From Coxiella sp. RIFCSPHIGHO2_12_FULL_42_15 (GTDB lineage: Bacteria; Pseudomonadota; Gammaproteobacteria; Coxiellales; Coxiellaceae): DNA of 64,000 bases. Position numbers and translations under genes: made by a program. Below are positions 35,961 through 45,896 of the stretch, piece by piece (position 1 is the first letter of the stretch; each line of letters begins with the position of its first letter). The notes under the pieces are model-generated. The model was not told the origin of the DNA. It ran no database searches and saw only the letters and a program-made list of their open reading frames with translations. Location of the stretch: NCBI GenBank assembly GCA_001797285.1, contig MGOZ01000050.1:44711-108710 (forward strand), read 5' to 3'.

Positions 35961-36977
35961 ATGCAAAGTAATATAACGCACGGGTTAGTGAGAATCTCTT
36001 TATTGGCGGTTATTGTCGCGTGGTTGGTCATTGGTTTAGGGGCATTGACGCGGTTGACGGATGCCGGTTTAGGTTGTCCCGACTGGCCGGGCTGTTATGG
36101 CCATATCGGCGTTCCTGTGCAAGTGCTGACTACCGCCATGATGAAGCAAAAAGCATGGACGGAAATGATTCATCGTTATTGCGCGGGAACGTTAGCGGTA
36201 CTTGTATTTTTAGTGGCGACGTTGTGCGTGCTGAATGCGGCGCGACACGGTGTGAGTTATTTGGTTTTAGCGCTTGTTATTTTTTTGCTTGTCATTTACC
36301 AAGCATTACTCGGAATGTGGACAGTCACATTAACGTTGTGGCCCATCGTGGTGAGTCAGCATTTACTGGGAGGAATGGGCTTATTCGCTTTATTATGGCT
36401 GATTTTTTTGAAATCCTGGACCTCTGTACCGGACAATCGCCATCATTTTTCCACCCCCTATCCTTTGCGAAGCAAGATCATGGCATTGTGTGGTTTAATG
36501 ATGCTTGCATTGCAAATAGCATTGGGGGCCTGGACCAGCACAAATTACGCGGCACTGTCTTGTCCTGATTTTCCTTTTTGTCAGGGGCATTGGCAGCAGA
36601 CTTTTGATTTTGCGGCGGCTTTTAATGTATCGGCTTTTGGGGGTATGAATTATGAAGGGGGCGTATTAAGTGCTGCTGCGCGTCAAACCATTCATATGAC
36701 GCATCGGATGATGGCGGTGGCTGTGATGATGTATGTTATTTTTATGTTGGGTTATTTTTATCGACAACAACAGCATGATCCGATGTTGCGAAAAGCGATG
36801 GGGATATTACTCATTCTTTTAATGATGCAAATTACGTGGGGCATTTTAAATATTGTGTTGGTTTTACCACTGGGGATTGCGGTATTACATAATTTAACAG
36901 CGGGTTTGTTGTTATGTGCTATGGTGACCGTTAATTATGCCGTATTTCGTCGTCAAGGGGCGATGGTTTATGAATAA
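35961..36977 (+). CDS. ctaA: Haem A synthase (CtaA/COX15 family)
   Basis: A 338-residue inner-membrane protein with eight predicted helices. It converts haem O to haem A. Diagnostic stretches are [21 protein letters not shown] near the N-terminus, EMIHRYCAG with a haem-ligand His, [23 protein letters not shown] in the second half and [13 protein letters not shown] 35961 is preferred over GTG 35958, with GAGAGGAG at 35951-35958. It overlaps cyoE by 8 bp. If no aa3 oxidase exists elsewhere, haem A production would be puzzling. Confidence 0.93.
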   Translation: MQSNITHGLVRISLLAVIVAWLVIGLGALTRLTDAGLGCPDWPGCYGHIGVPVQVLTTAMMKQKAWTEMIHRYCAGTLAVLVFLVATLCVLNAARHGVSYLVLALVIFLLVIYQALLGMWTVTLTLWPIVVSQHLLGGMGLFALLWLIFLKSWTSVPDNRHHFSTPYPLRSKIMALCGLMMLALQIALGAWTSTNYAALSCPDFPFCQGHWQQTFDFAAAFNVSAFGGMNYEGGVLSAAARQTIHMTHRMMAVAVMMYVIFMLGYFYRQQQHDPMLRKAMGILLILLMMQITWGILNIVLVLPLGIAVLHNLTAGLLLCAMVTVNYAVFRRQGAMVYE

Positions 36978-37863
36978 TCGAACGATAGCGCTTCGGCGCG
37001 AACATTACACCCGTTGGTGTGATTATTTGGAATTGTGTAAACCACGTGTGGTGTTATTAATGATGTTGACCACGATGGTTGGGATGTGTTTGAGTACCTC
37101 CACTTTTGTACCCTTCAACATTCTTTTGTGGGGCAATTTAGGTATTGCGTTAGCGGCGAGTTCGGCTGCGGTGATTAACCAACTCGTGGATGCGCATTTT
37201 GATCGTTTGATGAGTCGTACGCAAGGTCGTCCGATTGTGTCAGGAAAAATTGCACCGCGCCATGCCATGATTTTTGCTTCGGTGCTTTGCGTTGTGGCGA
37301 TGCTGATATTAATTTATCTTGTGAACACGTTAACCGCCGTGCTGACATTTGTAACGTTGATTGGTTATGCGGTTATTTATACCTCTTTTTTAAAGCATGT
37401 CACCGCGCAAAATATTGTCATTGGTGGTGCTGCGGGTGCTGCTCCACCTTTATTAGGATGGGTTGCCGTGACGGGGCAGGTTGATGCGGGTGGGTTAATT
37501 TTAATGATGATTATTTTTGTATGGACGCCACCGCATTTTTGGGCGTTAGCCATTCATCGCGTGGATGACTATGCAAAAGCCAATATTCCCATGTTACCCA
37601 ATCGTTTTGGCATCCCTTTTACTCAACTGAGTATTTTATTGTATGTCGTGTTATTAATGGCAGTGACTTTATTACCATTTGCCATCGGTATGAGTGGTTG
37701 GATTTATTTGCTGGGGGCATTTATCCTGAATGGCATTTTTCTTTATTATGCGTTGGCGTTGTGGTTTTCCGAGCGGCCCGATTTACCCATGAAAACGTTT
37801 CGGTATTCGATTATTTATTTAATGTTGCTGTTTGTGATGTTGCTCGTAGATCACTACCTTTGA
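36970..37863 (+). CDS. cyoE: Protohaem IX farnesyltransferase (haem O synthase)
   Basis: A 297-residue UbiA-family membrane prenyltransferase that attaches farnesyl to haem B, giving haem [20 protein letters not shown] holds the Mg-diphosphate motif; [16 protein letters not shown] and [18 protein letters not shown] are family signatures. ATG 36970 has AAGGGG upstream and overlaps the ctaA end. Farnesyl diphosphate would come from the mevalonate genes at 50.5-55 kb. Confidence 0.94.
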   Translation: MNNRTIALRREHYTRWCDYLELCKPRVVLLMMLTTMVGMCLSTSTFVPFNILLWGNLGIALAASSAAVINQLVDAHFDRLMSRTQGRPIVSGKIAPRHAMIFASVLCVVAMLILIYLVNTLTAVLTFVTLIGYAVIYTSFLKHVTAQNIVIGGAAGAAPPLLGWVAVTGQVDAGGLILMMIIFVWTPPHFWALAIHRVDDYAKANIPMLPNRFGIPFTQLSILLYVVLLMAVTLLPFAIGMSGWIYLLGAFILNGIFLYYALALWFSERPDLPMKTFRYSIIYLMLLFVMLLVDHYL

Positions 37864-37873
37864 AAGAGTGTGG

Positions 37874-37909
37874 CCTGGAATTCCCCATCTTCCGATGGGA
37901 AATTCCTGG
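37874..37909. repeat. Small hairpin repeat (copy 2)
   Basis: CCTGGAATTCCCCATC faces GATGGGAAATTCCTGG around CTTCC, 10 bp after the cyoE stop. It is nearly the same as 3643-3681. It may protect or end the ctaA-cyoE transcript. The remaining 210 bp to the next gene show no clear feature. Confidence 0.55.
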
Positions 37910-38121
37910 CAAGTGCTTCTAACCCATTTGAACAGCTGTTGTGAGCCAATACGGCGGGGCTAACACGACAAAAAACTAACGCAAAAACAAAACCTTTTGC
38001 TAAGCAGTTAGTTTCTCGAATCTGATCAAAATTTGAGCTATAGTATTTGTAGATAGAGTGGGATGGTGAATGAGGAGAGCTACAGTCATTGCTGATGAAT
38101 AGAGCTGTGACGGAGGTAGCC

Positions 38122-38640
38122 ATGAAAGGGTTGATTAAGGTCGGATTGCTGGGGTTGGCTATAGGGTGCATGAATGGAAGCTATGCGACGAGCAATGAAT
38201 CGGGAGGACAGCTTCAGCAAGCATCAGGTAACAAAATGGTGTCGGCTGTCAGTGGAAGTCGGTCCTTACATTTTGATCCTAAAAAGCATCGCTGGTATGC
38301 CATTCAAAATGGAAAAGTGGTGCGATCGGGGGTGGCATCAGGAGGCGCCTCTTATTGTAAAGATGTTGGGCGTTCGTGCCGTACCCCTAAAGGGACGTTT
38401 ACTGTGATTGGAAAAGGCGGTCCAGGCTGTAAGTCGAGTCGCTATCCATTGGGAGGTGGCGGAGCGCCGATGCCACATTGCGTTTATTTTCATAAATTCT
38501 ATGCGGTGCATGGTTCTCCGGATGTCCCAGCGAAGCGACATGCGAGCCACGGTTGTGTTCGTGTTTATCCGTCGGATGCACGTTGGCTGAACCGAGAATT
38601 TTTAAGGGTAGGGGATACGGTACGAGTATCTTCATACTAA
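38122..38640 (+). CDS. L,D-transpeptidase (YkuD domain)
   Basis: A 172-residue exported enzyme that forms 3-3 peptidoglycan cross-links or attaches proteins to peptidoglycan. The catalytic motif is HGSPDVPAKRHASHGCVRVY, with the active Cys in SHGCVR. The N-terminus MKGLIKVGLLGLAIGC is a signal sequence; LAIGC is a weak lipobox, so it could be a lipoprotein or be cut after SYA. GGAGGT lies 5 nt before ATG 38122. The downstream 240 bp hold a short CCTT/AAGG stem with a T7 run near 38730, at best a weak terminator. Confidence 0.9.
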   Translation: MKGLIKVGLLGLAIGCMNGSYATSNESGGQLQQASGNKMVSAVSGSRSLHFDPKKHRWYAIQNGKVVRSGVASGGASYCKDVGRSCRTPKGTFTVIGKGGPGCKSSRYPLGGGGAPMPHCVYFHKFYAVHGSPDVPAKRHASHGCVRVYPSDARWLNREFLRVGDTVRVSSY

Positions 38641-38882
38641 ATTGCTTTGGGCTTTAGGTTTTAGAGCAGGCTGAACAACAAAAGTAAAAGAAATAAATGA
38701 AAAGAGAGCCCTTGCCGTGACCTAAGGCCCTTTTTTTAAGACGCTTCGAAAGTGATGGTGTTTTGTGGCATCAGTTATTAGAATGGGAGGTTGTTTTTGT
38801 GTTCGGCACAAAGGCGGCTTTTTCTCTAAAGTGTCTTCCGAAAGGAAGAGGGGCGTTTCGATGTCAATAAGATCATTACCTA

Positions 38883-40682
38883 ATGTCAACACCATCCATT
38901 TTTTCCGCGGTTAAGCACCTGCGATCATTACTGACTCCCGAGCAAAAATGGCAATGGGTGGGTATTGCTTGTTTTGCGCTGTTAACCTCGATACTGGAAA
39001 TGATTACTGCTTTGGTCATCGTGGTTTTTGCGCAGGTGTTAAATAATCCTACCGCCAGTCAAAAATATTTACATTGGCTACCTATCACGCAATATTATTC
39101 TTCTGGTCAAGTGGTTTTTTATATTGCTATTTTTTGTGGGTTGATTTACTTGGTGAAAAATATTATCGCAGGATTAGAAGTTTTTCATCAAAATTTTGCT
39201 ATTCAGAAAATGAATGATCAGTTTACGGATGCCCTGATGCGTCGTTATGCGAAATCTGATTATGAATATTATTTATCGCGCAATTCGGCATTAGGTGCGT
39301 CGGTTATTAGTGATGATGTCGACCAAGTTTTTTCCGTTGGTATGGTTTCTTTAGCGAGCATACTTTCTGAAGGCATCATTTTTATTTGTTTGATTTTAAC
39401 GATTATTTTGATGAGCCCGATATTAGCGCTGATTGTTTTTACTATTTGTGCTGTTGTGGGTGTGGTGATTAATAAAGGATTATTGCCTTTATTTTACCGG
39501 TGGGGGCGACGTTTTCAGGAAGCATCCATACTCAGCAAACAAAATCTCATGCAGTTTTTTAGCGCCTTTAAAGAAATTGTATTACTGGGTAAGCGTGAAG
39601 AATTTGTGCAGGGCTACCAATTTTTTTCGCGTAAAAAATCACGTGTAAAAGCCATTCAGAATGCAACCAATGCATTACCGCGAATGGTGATTGAAGTATT
39701 ATTCGTTGGTTTGTTTGTTGTTACGGTTTCTATTTTATGTTTGAAGTTTGAAAGCCCTGATGCCATGACGGGTATTTTGGGGGGGTATCTTTATGTTGGG
39801 TTTCGTTTAATGCCGGGATTAAATCGTATTATTAATTATTTCAATAATTTTAAAGCCGTCATTCCCGCTATTGAATTAACAACAGCAGAATATCACGCCA
39901 AAGCACTGCAAGAAAATTATTGCGATGCCCCTCATTTTCAATTTAATCAATCCATTACATTCAATCAGGTTTCTTTTCGTTATTTAAATACAACAATGGA
40001 TGCCTTGCGGAATCTCTCGTTTCAAATTCAAAAAGGAGAATGTATCGGGATTATCGGTGCCACAGGATCTGGAAAATCAACACTCGTGGATATGCTTTTA
40101 GGCTTGTTGCATCCATATCAAGGATCCATTTTGATTGATCAACAATTTCCTGTGTATTCTTTGCAGTGGCATCGTTGTGTGGGTTATGTCCCACAATCCG
40201 TTTATCTGATTGACGATACTATTTTGGCGAATATTGCGTTTGGTGAAAAAACCAAAAAAGTTGATTTTAAGCGCATTCATCAGACGGTCGAAAATGCGCA
40301 ACTGTCGCAATTGATTCGGCAATTACCAATGGGGCTGAGCACGTTAGTGGGTGAACGTGGTGTACGACTGTCGGGAGGCGAGCGGCAACGCATCGCTATT
40401 GCGAGAGCGCTGTATCATAATCCCGACGTGTTGATTTTTGATGAAGCGACTTCTGCGTTGGATAATGAAACAGAAGCACGTCTTATGGAAACAATTTATT
40501 CGGTGAGTCGTAATCGCACCGTCATTATGATTGCGCACCGCCTAACGACGTTAAAAAATTGCCATCGTATTATTGAACTGTCACAAGGCAGCATCAAACA
40601 TGTGATGAGTTATTCGGAATTGCAGCTGAAATCCGCCTCTACGACGCCCCCAGGCATGCCGCCCTTGCACCACATCCGCTGA
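38883..40682 (+). CDS. ABC exporter/flippase, membrane plus ATPase fusion
   Basis: A 599-residue half-transporter. About 320 N-terminal residues hold six hydrophobic helices, and the C-terminal ATPase has Walker [10 protein letters not shown], signature [10 protein letters not shown], Walker [13 protein letters not shown] and the switch His in IAHRLTT. The overall layout resembles lipid-linked-oligosaccharide flippases such as PglK and lipid exporters of the MsbA type. The substrate is not deducible. The first ATG, at 38883, lacks a strong Shine-Dalgarno. It ends just before the rpsB promoter. Confidence 0.88.
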   Translation: MSTPSIFSAVKHLRSLLTPEQKWQWVGIACFALLTSILEMITALVIVVFAQVLNNPTASQKYLHWLPITQYYSSGQVVFYIAIFCGLIYLVKNIIAGLEVFHQNFAIQKMNDQFTDALMRRYAKSDYEYYLSRNSALGASVISDDVDQVFSVGMVSLASILSEGIIFICLILTIILMSPILALIVFTICAVVGVVINKGLLPLFYRWGRRFQEASILSKQNLMQFFSAFKEIVLLGKREEFVQGYQFFSRKKSRVKAIQNATNALPRMVIEVLFVGLFVVTVSILCLKFESPDAMTGILGGYLYVGFRLMPGLNRIINYFNNFKAVIPAIELTTAEYHAKALQENYCDAPHFQFNQSITFNQVSFRYLNTTMDALRNLSFQIQKGECIGIIGATGSGKSTLVDMLLGLLHPYQGSILIDQQFPVYSLQWHRCVGYVPQSVYLIDDTILANIAFGEKTKKVDFKRIHQTVENAQLSQLIRQLPMGLSTLVGERGVRLSGGERQRIAIARALYHNPDVLIFDEATSALDNETEARLMETIYSVSRNRTVIMIAHRLTTLKNCHRIIELSQGSIKHVMSYSELQLKSASTTPPGMPPLHHIR

Positions 40683-40686
40683 CTAT

Positions 40687-40695
40687 GGTATAAAG
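40687..40695 (+). promoter_or_regulatory. Extended -10 promoter for rpsB-tsf
   Basis: TGG followed by TATAAA (40690-40695) lies 5 bp after the ABC gene stop. A TTGCAC (40665-40670) 19 bp upstream may act as a -35. It would give an rpsB leader of about 140 nt that contains the S2-leader-like structure. Confidence 0.45.
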
Positions 40696-40779
40696 CAACG
40701 CTGGAATAAGCCTCGTGCTTACTCTCGTATTTCACACACTTATCGTCACATTTCCTGGGTGCCCTTTTTAAAAAAAAGA

Positions 40780-40825
40780 GGGTTGGGGAATGGGATAGGT
40801 GGAGGGGGCGAAAGCCCATCAACCC
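40780..40825 (+). promoter_or_regulatory. Ribosomal S2 leader-like RNA structure
   Basis: An outer stem GGGTTG (40780-40785) / CAACCC (40820-40825) encloses a hairpin GGGC-GAAA-GCCC (40806-40817). The rpsB ribosome site follows at 40829-40833. In gammaproteobacteria, S2 represses its own operon through a leader RNA next to the start; the position and fold fit, but the match to the published consensus was not tested. Confidence 0.5.
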
Positions 40826-40839
40826 TTTGGAGAACAAAA

Positions 40840-41763
40840 ATGACGGTAGACGTTACCATGCGTGACATGCTGGAGGCGGGGGTTCATTTCGGCCACCAAA
40901 CCCGGTACTGGAATCCTAAAATGGCGCCCTATATCTATGGGTCTCGCCATAATATTCATATTATCAATCTAGAAGAATCATTACCGATGTTTCGGCAAGC
41001 GCTGAACTTCATTCATGAAGTGGCTTCTCGTCGCGGCAAGGTATTGTTTGTGGGTACCAAACACGCGGCTCGGGATGTCGTTCGTGAAGAAGCAAGCCGT
41101 GCGGGAATGCCTTATATCGACTATCGATGGTTGGGCGGCATGTTGACTAATTACAAGACGATCCGACAATCGATTAAACGCCTCAAAGAATTAGAAGAAC
41201 GGTTAGCCAACGAAAGTCTCTTAGCCAGCATGACAAAAAAAGAAGTTTTAAACCTGATGCGTGCCAAAGAGAAGTTACACACCAATCTATCCGGCATTAA
41301 AAACATGGGGGGTTTACCCGATGTGCTGTTTGTTATTGACGTGGGGATGGAAAAAATCGCCATCCAAGAAGCGATTCGTTTGGGCATTCCCGTCGTTGGT
41401 ATTGCGGATACCAATGCTGATCCTAAAGGTGTGGATTATCTCATTCCTGGTAATGACGATGCAGTGCGAGCGATTCGTTTTTATTGTAAAACGATTGCCG
41501 ATACCATTATTGCCGCACGTGGTGCAGCAGACTTAGTGGAAGCTAAGCATGCGGGCGAAGACGCTGAAGAAATTGACGGTGTTGAACCAAAGAAAAAAGT
41601 CGTTACCAAAAAGAAAGCAAAAAAATCTAAAAAAGCGGCCGATGGCAGCGACGCAGATTCTGACGATTTACCCGAGAAAAAACCGGCTGCAAAAAAGCCG
41701 GTGAGTAAAAAAGCGGTGACTATCAAAGTGGATAAAAGCATCAGGGATGCTGACGCAGAGTAA
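40840..41763 (+). CDS. rpsB: Small ribosomal subunit protein uS2, with long C-terminal tail
   Basis: A 307-residue protein of the 30S subunit. The core [37 protein letters not shown] and YLIPGNDDA match S2. E. coli S2 is 241 residues; here roughly 65 extra residues form a Lys/Asp/Ala/Pro-rich low-complexity tail. ATG 40840 with GGAGA at 40829-40833 is the start, and an upstream frame from 40759 would run through the leader RNA. It is followed by tsf, as in most bacteria. Confidence 0.97.
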   Translation: MTVDVTMRDMLEAGVHFGHQTRYWNPKMAPYIYGSRHNIHIINLEESLPMFRQALNFIHEVASRRGKVLFVGTKHAARDVVREEASRAGMPYIDYRWLGGMLTNYKTIRQSIKRLKELEERLANESLLASMTKKEVLNLMRAKEKLHTNLSGIKNMGGLPDVLFVIDVGMEKIAIQEAIRLGIPVVGIADTNADPKGVDYLIPGNDDAVRAIRFYCKTIADTIIAARGAADLVEAKHAGEDAEEIDGVEPKKKVVTKKKAKKSKKAADGSDADSDDLPEKKPAAKKPVSKKAVTIKVDKSIRDADAE

Positions 41764-41842
41764 ATTGCCTTCCGTCCAAACAATGAAATGCTGTCGTTGG
41801 TGAAATACCAGCGACGCGCCATAACGAATTGAGGTTACACAA

Positions 41843-42718
41843 ATGACAATTAGTGCTGCATTGGTAAAAGAATTACGCGAAAAAACCGGCGCTGCAATGA
41901 TGGCCTGTAAAAAAGCGTTAGAAGAAACGAAAGGTGATTTGGAAGCAGCAATAGAAGTACTGCGTAAAGCGGGTGAAGCGAAAGCGGCGAAGCGTGCCGA
42001 TAAAACAGCCGCAGAAGGCAAAATTGAAATTGCCGTTGCGGCAAACCATGAAAGCGCTTTTATCGTGGAAGTGAATAGTGAGACAGACTTTGTTGCGCGT
42101 GATGAAAACTTTCGTCTTTTTGTTGAAAAAGTGGCGCAGCAAGGGTTAAAAGCAAAATCAAAGGAAGCTGCTGCCGTATTGGCTGAAAAAATAGGGGGCC
42201 AACCCATTGAAACCATACGACAAACCTTGGTAAGTAAAATTGGTGAAAATGTGCAAATTCGACGGGCGTCATTCGTGGAAGCGCCGTTTGTTGGTTGTTA
42301 TGCGCATGGTGAACGCATTGGTGTTTTGGTGGCGATCGATCAAAAAAACGCGGCATTAGCAAAGGATTTAGCGATGCATATTGCCGCAACCTATCCACAA
42401 GCCATTTATCCGGAAGAGGTTTCTGCTGATCTGGTTGCTAAAGAAAAAGAAATTTTCATGGCACAAGCGGCAGACTCTGGAAAACCAGCGGATATTATCC
42501 GTAAAATGGTCGATGGACGCGTGAATAAGTTTCTAAAAGAAATTAGCCTGACGAGTCAGCCTTTTGTGAAGGATCCTAATAAAACAGTTGCTGAATTATT
42601 AAAAGCGGCGGGAGCAAAAGTTTTGTCCTTTGTGCGCTATGAAGTCGGTGAAGGGATTGAGAAAGAAACACAAAATTTTGCTGATGAGGTGATGGCTCAA
42701 GTACAAAGGAAAAATTAA
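41843..42718 (+). CDS. tsf: Elongation factor Ts
   Basis: A 291-residue nucleotide exchange factor for EF-Tu. The N-terminal UBA-like module ([20 protein letters not shown]) and the [10 protein letters not shown] core motif are intact. GAGGT precedes ATG 41843. The stop TAA shares its last base with the pyrH ATG (TAATG), so pyrH translation is coupled. Confidence 0.98.
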   Translation: MTISAALVKELREKTGAAMMACKKALEETKGDLEAAIEVLRKAGEAKAAKRADKTAAEGKIEIAVAANHESAFIVEVNSETDFVARDENFRLFVEKVAQQGLKAKSKEAAAVLAEKIGGQPIETIRQTLVSKIGENVQIRRASFVEAPFVGCYAHGERIGVLVAIDQKNAALAKDLAMHIAATYPQAIYPEEVSADLVAKEKEIFMAQAADSGKPADIIRKMVDGRVNKFLKEISLTSQPFVKDPNKTVAELLKAAGAKVLSFVRYEVGEGIEKETQNFADEVMAQVQRKN

Positions 42719-43461
42719 TGGCAAGTGGCCCCCAACCCATCTATCGACGTATTTTATTAAAATTAAGTGGAGAGGCGCTCATTGGAAAAGGCACTTCTTC
42801 CATTGACCCTGCAGTTATTGATCGACTCGCACGAGAAATTATTGAAGTGTACCAACTGGGGGTGCAGATTGGCATTGTGATTGGCGGAGGAAATTTTTTC
42901 CGCGGTGCTGCCTTGTCTGAAATTGGTATCAATCGCATTACGGCGGATCAAATGGGCATGTTGGGAACGTTAATGAATGCCCTCGCGTTGCGTGATGCAT
43001 TAGAACAACATGCACTACCCGTGCGAATTTTATCGGCTATTTCCATGGGGGGCGTTGCGGATGATTTTCATCGTCGTAAAGCGATTCACCATTTACAACA
43101 GGGGCGTATTGTCTTGTTTGCGGCAGGTACCGGTAATCCTTTGGTGACGACGGATTCTGCGGCGAGTTTGCGTGGTATTGAAATCGAAGCGGATGTGGTT
43201 TTGAAAGCAACCAACGTGGATGGTGTTTATTCTGCTGATCCGATGAAAAACCCAACAGCGAAACTGTATCACCATCTAACGTATCAAGAAGCGCTCGAGA
43301 AAGAATTAGCCGTTATGGATCTTTCTGCGTTTTGCCAGTGTCGCGATCATAATATGCCTTTGCGCGTATTCAATATTAAAAAACCAGGCGCCTTACTGCG
43401 TGTGGTGATTGATAAAAATGAAGGTACCCTCGTTGATCAGGGAGATGCACATGTTAAATAA
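42718..43461 (+). CDS. pyrH: UMP kinase
   Basis: A 247-residue hexameric amino-acid-kinase-fold enzyme phosphorylating [40 protein letters not shown] and [13 protein letters not shown] are typical. ATG 42718 overlaps the tsf stop by one base. The end overlaps frr by 11 bp. Confidence 0.98.
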   Translation: MASGPQPIYRRILLKLSGEALIGKGTSSIDPAVIDRLAREIIEVYQLGVQIGIVIGGGNFFRGAALSEIGINRITADQMGMLGTLMNALALRDALEQHALPVRILSAISMGGVADDFHRRKAIHHLQQGRIVLFAAGTGNPLVTTDSAASLRGIEIEADVVLKATNVDGVYSADPMKNPTAKLYHHLTYQEALEKELAVMDLSAFCQCRDHNMPLRVFNIKKPGALLRVVIDKNEGTLVDQGDAHVK

Positions 43462-44008
43462 CATTATGAAAGATGCGGAACAACGGATGAAAAAAAGTAT
43501 CGCTTCTCTTGAGAGCGAACTTTCCAAATTACGTACGGGGCGCGCGCATCCCAGCTTGTTGGAACACATTCGTGTTGATTATTACGGATCGGAAACACCG
43601 TTAAATCAAGTTGCGAGCGTTGCTGTTGAGAATGCACGTATGCTAACCGTCACTCCGTGGGAGAAAAATATGGTTGGCGCCATTGAAAAAGCCATTATGA
43701 CGTCGGATTTGGGTTTAAATCCAAGCTCTGCTGGCGTCGTGATTCGTGTACCGTTGCCACCGTTAACGGAGGAGCGTCGGCGTGATTTGGCAAAAATCGT
43801 TCGAGAAGAGGGTGAGCGTGCACGAGTATCGGTTCGTAATATTCGTCGTGAAGCCAACCAAGATCTCAAAGATTTGTTGAAAGCCAAAGAAGTCAGTGAA
43901 GACGATGAGCGACGGGGTCAAACGGATATTCAAAAAATTACCGATAAATTCATTCAACAGATTGACGCGTTGGTGGCGAGTAAAGAACAAGAGTTAATGG
44001 CGATCTAA
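43451..44008 (+). CDS. frr: Ribosome recycling factor
   Basis: A 185-residue protein, exactly the E. coli length, that splits post-termination ribosomes with [20 protein letters not shown] and [28 protein letters not shown] are diagnostic. ATG 43451 has GGGAG 6 nt upstream and overlaps pyrH; the longer frame from 43409 is inside pyrH and was rejected. Its TAA stop merges with a family C fragment. Confidence 0.98.
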   Translation: MLNNIMKDAEQRMKKSIASLESELSKLRTGRAHPSLLEHIRVDYYGSETPLNQVASVAVENARMLTVTPWEKNMVGAIEKAIMTSDLGLNPSSAGVVIRVPLPPLTEERRRDLAKIVREEGERARVSVRNIRREANQDLKDLLKAKEVSEDDERRGQTDIQKITDKFIQQIDALVASKEQELMAI

Positions 44009-44028
44009 CCCGGATATTTTACATCGGG
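44006..44028 (+). repeat. Repeat family C half-element at the frr stop
   Basis: TAACCCGGATATTTTACATCG matches one arm of family C. As at 33092, the stop codon TAA is the first part of the element. Only one arm is present. Confidence 0.5.
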
Positions 44029-44049
44029 AATGGCTGAAAGAGGGTGCTC

Positions 44050-44781
44050 ATGGAACAGTTACCGAGACATATTGCGATTATCATGGATGGTAACGGACGT
44101 TGGGCAATGCAGCGAAATTTGCGTCGAGTTGCGGGCCATCGTGCCGGTGTTAAAACCGTTGAAAGCATTGTTCAACATTGCGGAAATCGTGGTATTGAAG
44201 TGTTGACACTGTTTGCATTCAGCTTAGAAAATCGTCGTCGTCCTCCACTGGAAGTGCGTTTTCTCATGAAATTGATGTCAGTGACCTTGCAGCGCGAGAT
44301 TGAAAAACTGCACCGTAATAATGTGCGTCTGCGGATCATTGGTGACCGTTCTTATCTTGACGGTTTTATGCAGGTGCAAATTGCAGAAGCGGAACAACTG
44401 ACGGCGAGCAATACCGGTTTAACGTTAGTGATGTCAATTAACTATTCAGGCCGTTGGGACATCGTGCAAGCGATACAAAAATTTGCGAAAGCGCCTGTTT
44501 CCCTTGAAAACCAGAGTGATCTTGACATTGAAAAATCGTTTCAATCCTATTTATCGTTGAGTGATTTACCGGAACCCGATTTATTAATTCGTACCAGTGG
44601 CGAGCAGCGCATCAGCAATTTTATGTTGTGGCAGATGGCGTATACCGAACTTTTTTTCTCAGAACTCTATTGGCCAGACTTTACGGTCCAAGAGCTAGAG
44701 CGTGCCATGGCTTGGTATTGCCAGCGGCAGCGCCGTTTTGGATTGACGTCACAACAAATAGAAGAATCACAATATGCTTAA
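44050..44781 (+). CDS. uppS: Undecaprenyl diphosphate synthase
   Basis: A 243-residue cis-prenyltransferase that makes the C55 lipid carrier from farnesyl and isopentenyl diphosphates. HIAIIMDGNGRWA (catalytic Asp), LFAFSLENRRRP and RTSGEQRISNFMLWQMAYTE are signatures. ATG 44050 follows GAGGG; the GTG at 44044 is less likely. It overlaps cdsA by 8 bp. Isoprenoid substrate comes from the mevalonate operon. Confidence 0.97.
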   Translation: MEQLPRHIAIIMDGNGRWAMQRNLRRVAGHRAGVKTVESIVQHCGNRGIEVLTLFAFSLENRRRPPLEVRFLMKLMSVTLQREIEKLHRNNVRLRIIGDRSYLDGFMQVQIAEAEQLTASNTGLTLVMSINYSGRWDIVQAIQKFAKAPVSLENQSDLDIEKSFQSYLSLSDLPEPDLLIRTSGEQRISNFMLWQMAYTELFFSELYWPDFTVQELERAMAWYCQRQRRFGLTSQQIEESQYA

Positions 44782-45577
44782 ACAGAGACTGCTGACGATT
44801 TTAGTCGCTTTACCTATCGCAATTTTGGCTATTGGGTATTTGCCGGATAAATGGTTCGCGGCATTGACCGCTGTCATTATCGCTATTTGTGCCTGGGAAT
44901 GGAGTCAGCTTATTGTCATTCAACGTCCCGCGTTACGTATTTTGTATGTGGTTTTCATCCTATTGACGATGGGATTAACGTTTATTATCCCCATCATTTA
45001 TTGGTTCAGTGTAGCAGTGGTCGTATGGTTGTGGGCCTTGGGTGCAGTGATTTGTTTTGCTTGCGGACGCAGCGCGTGGGGGTTTCAACATCGTACCATC
45101 AAATATATTCAGGGTTTTTTGATGTTGGTTCCTGGTTGGTTAGCGATGAATGTATTACGCAATACCTCGGCGGGCCCTGCTTTATTAATTTTTGTTTTGA
45201 TTTTAGTGTGGGCGGTGGATTCTGGGGCTTATATTGCTGGTCGATTGTGGGGATCGCATTTGCTGATTCCACGCGTGAGCCCTAAAAAAACATGGGAAGG
45301 TCTTGTGGGTGGGGTTGTTTTAGCGTTAATTTCGGCATTTATTTATGGGGTTGCGATTGATTTGTCGATGGAATCCATGCTGCATTTAACGGAATTGTCA
45401 TTCATGACGGCCCTGTTTGCAGTACTCGGTGATTTATTTGAAAGCATGTTAAAGCGCCAGGCGGGTATTAAAGACACTGGTAGTATTTTGCCGGGTCATG
45501 GCGGTTTCTTGGACCGTTTCGACAGCGCAATTGCTGCACTTCCCATTTTTGCGTTGGGGCTATTGATTTTTGGGTGA
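44774..45577 (+). CDS. cdsA: Phosphatidate cytidylyltransferase
   Basis: A 267-residue multi-span inner-membrane enzyme making CDP-diacylglycerol. The family signature is complete: SMLKRQAGIKDTGSILPGHG followed by GFLDRFDS. ATG 44774 overlaps the uppS end. In E. coli dxr and rseP come next; here a repeat and accessory genes follow. Confidence 0.96.
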   Translation: MLKQRLLTILVALPIAILAIGYLPDKWFAALTAVIIAICAWEWSQLIVIQRPALRILYVVFILLTMGLTFIIPIIYWFSVAVVVWLWALGAVICFACGRSAWGFQHRTIKYIQGFLMLVPGWLAMNVLRNTSAGPALLIFVLILVWAVDSGAYIAGRLWGSHLLIPRVSPKKTWEGLVGGVVLALISAFIYGVAIDLSMESMLHLTELSFMTALFAVLGDLFESMLKRQAGIKDTGSILPGHGGFLDRFDSAIAALPIFALGLLIFG

Positions 45578-45655
45578 TGACAACGGAGTGCTCTGACTGG
45601 CCTCCTCCCGCAGAACAGCGCTATGCTCGACCAGAATGATCATATTTTGAACTAA

Positions 45656-45727
45656 ACAGGATATTTCACATCGAACGGCGAAGGTCGGTGTGCCGCCACC
45701 CCCAAAAAGCAACATGAAATATCCGGC
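45656..45727. repeat. Repeat family C, inverted copy
   Basis: About 72 bp from AGGATATTTCACATCGAACG to CAACATGAAATATCCGG, the reverse complement of 33092-33171. It forms a hairpin with GGATATTTCA / TGAAATATCC arms. It fills part of the 319-bp gap after cdsA; the rest (45728-45845) is AT-rich and probably holds the promoter of the next gene, though no clear pair of boxes stands out. Confidence 0.75.
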
Positions 45728-45845
45728 TAGTATCGACAAATTTAGACGCATATTGAAAAAAGTATTTCCATTTTTTCTCAAACGCATTATCATTAAGCAT
45801 AGATTAAATAGTTCTCAAAATGATCTTAATATGAACATTTAAAAC

Positions 45846-45864
45846 AGGAGGTGCCATGATATAG
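45846..45864 (+). other. Strong Shine-Dalgarno with two-codon minigene (AUG-AUA-stop)
   Basis: AGGAGGT at 45846-45852 precedes ATG ATA TAG (45856-45864), 33 bp before the PLC-like gene. The ribosome site is the best in the neighbourhood, yet the frame codes only Met-Ile. It may regulate the downstream start or be the vestige of an older start. Confidence 0.35.
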
Positions 45865-45896
45865 GGATACCCAGCTTGCGTTAATAAGGTATAAAT

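Noticed and set aside
38700..38740. Strong terminator after the L,D-transpeptidase gene
   Set aside because: Only a 4-5 bp stem with mismatches precedes the T run; too weak to list as a terminator.
40759..40839. N-terminally extended S2
   Set aside because: The extra codons lie in the structured leader; ATG 40840 has GGAGA and gives the normal S2 N-terminus.
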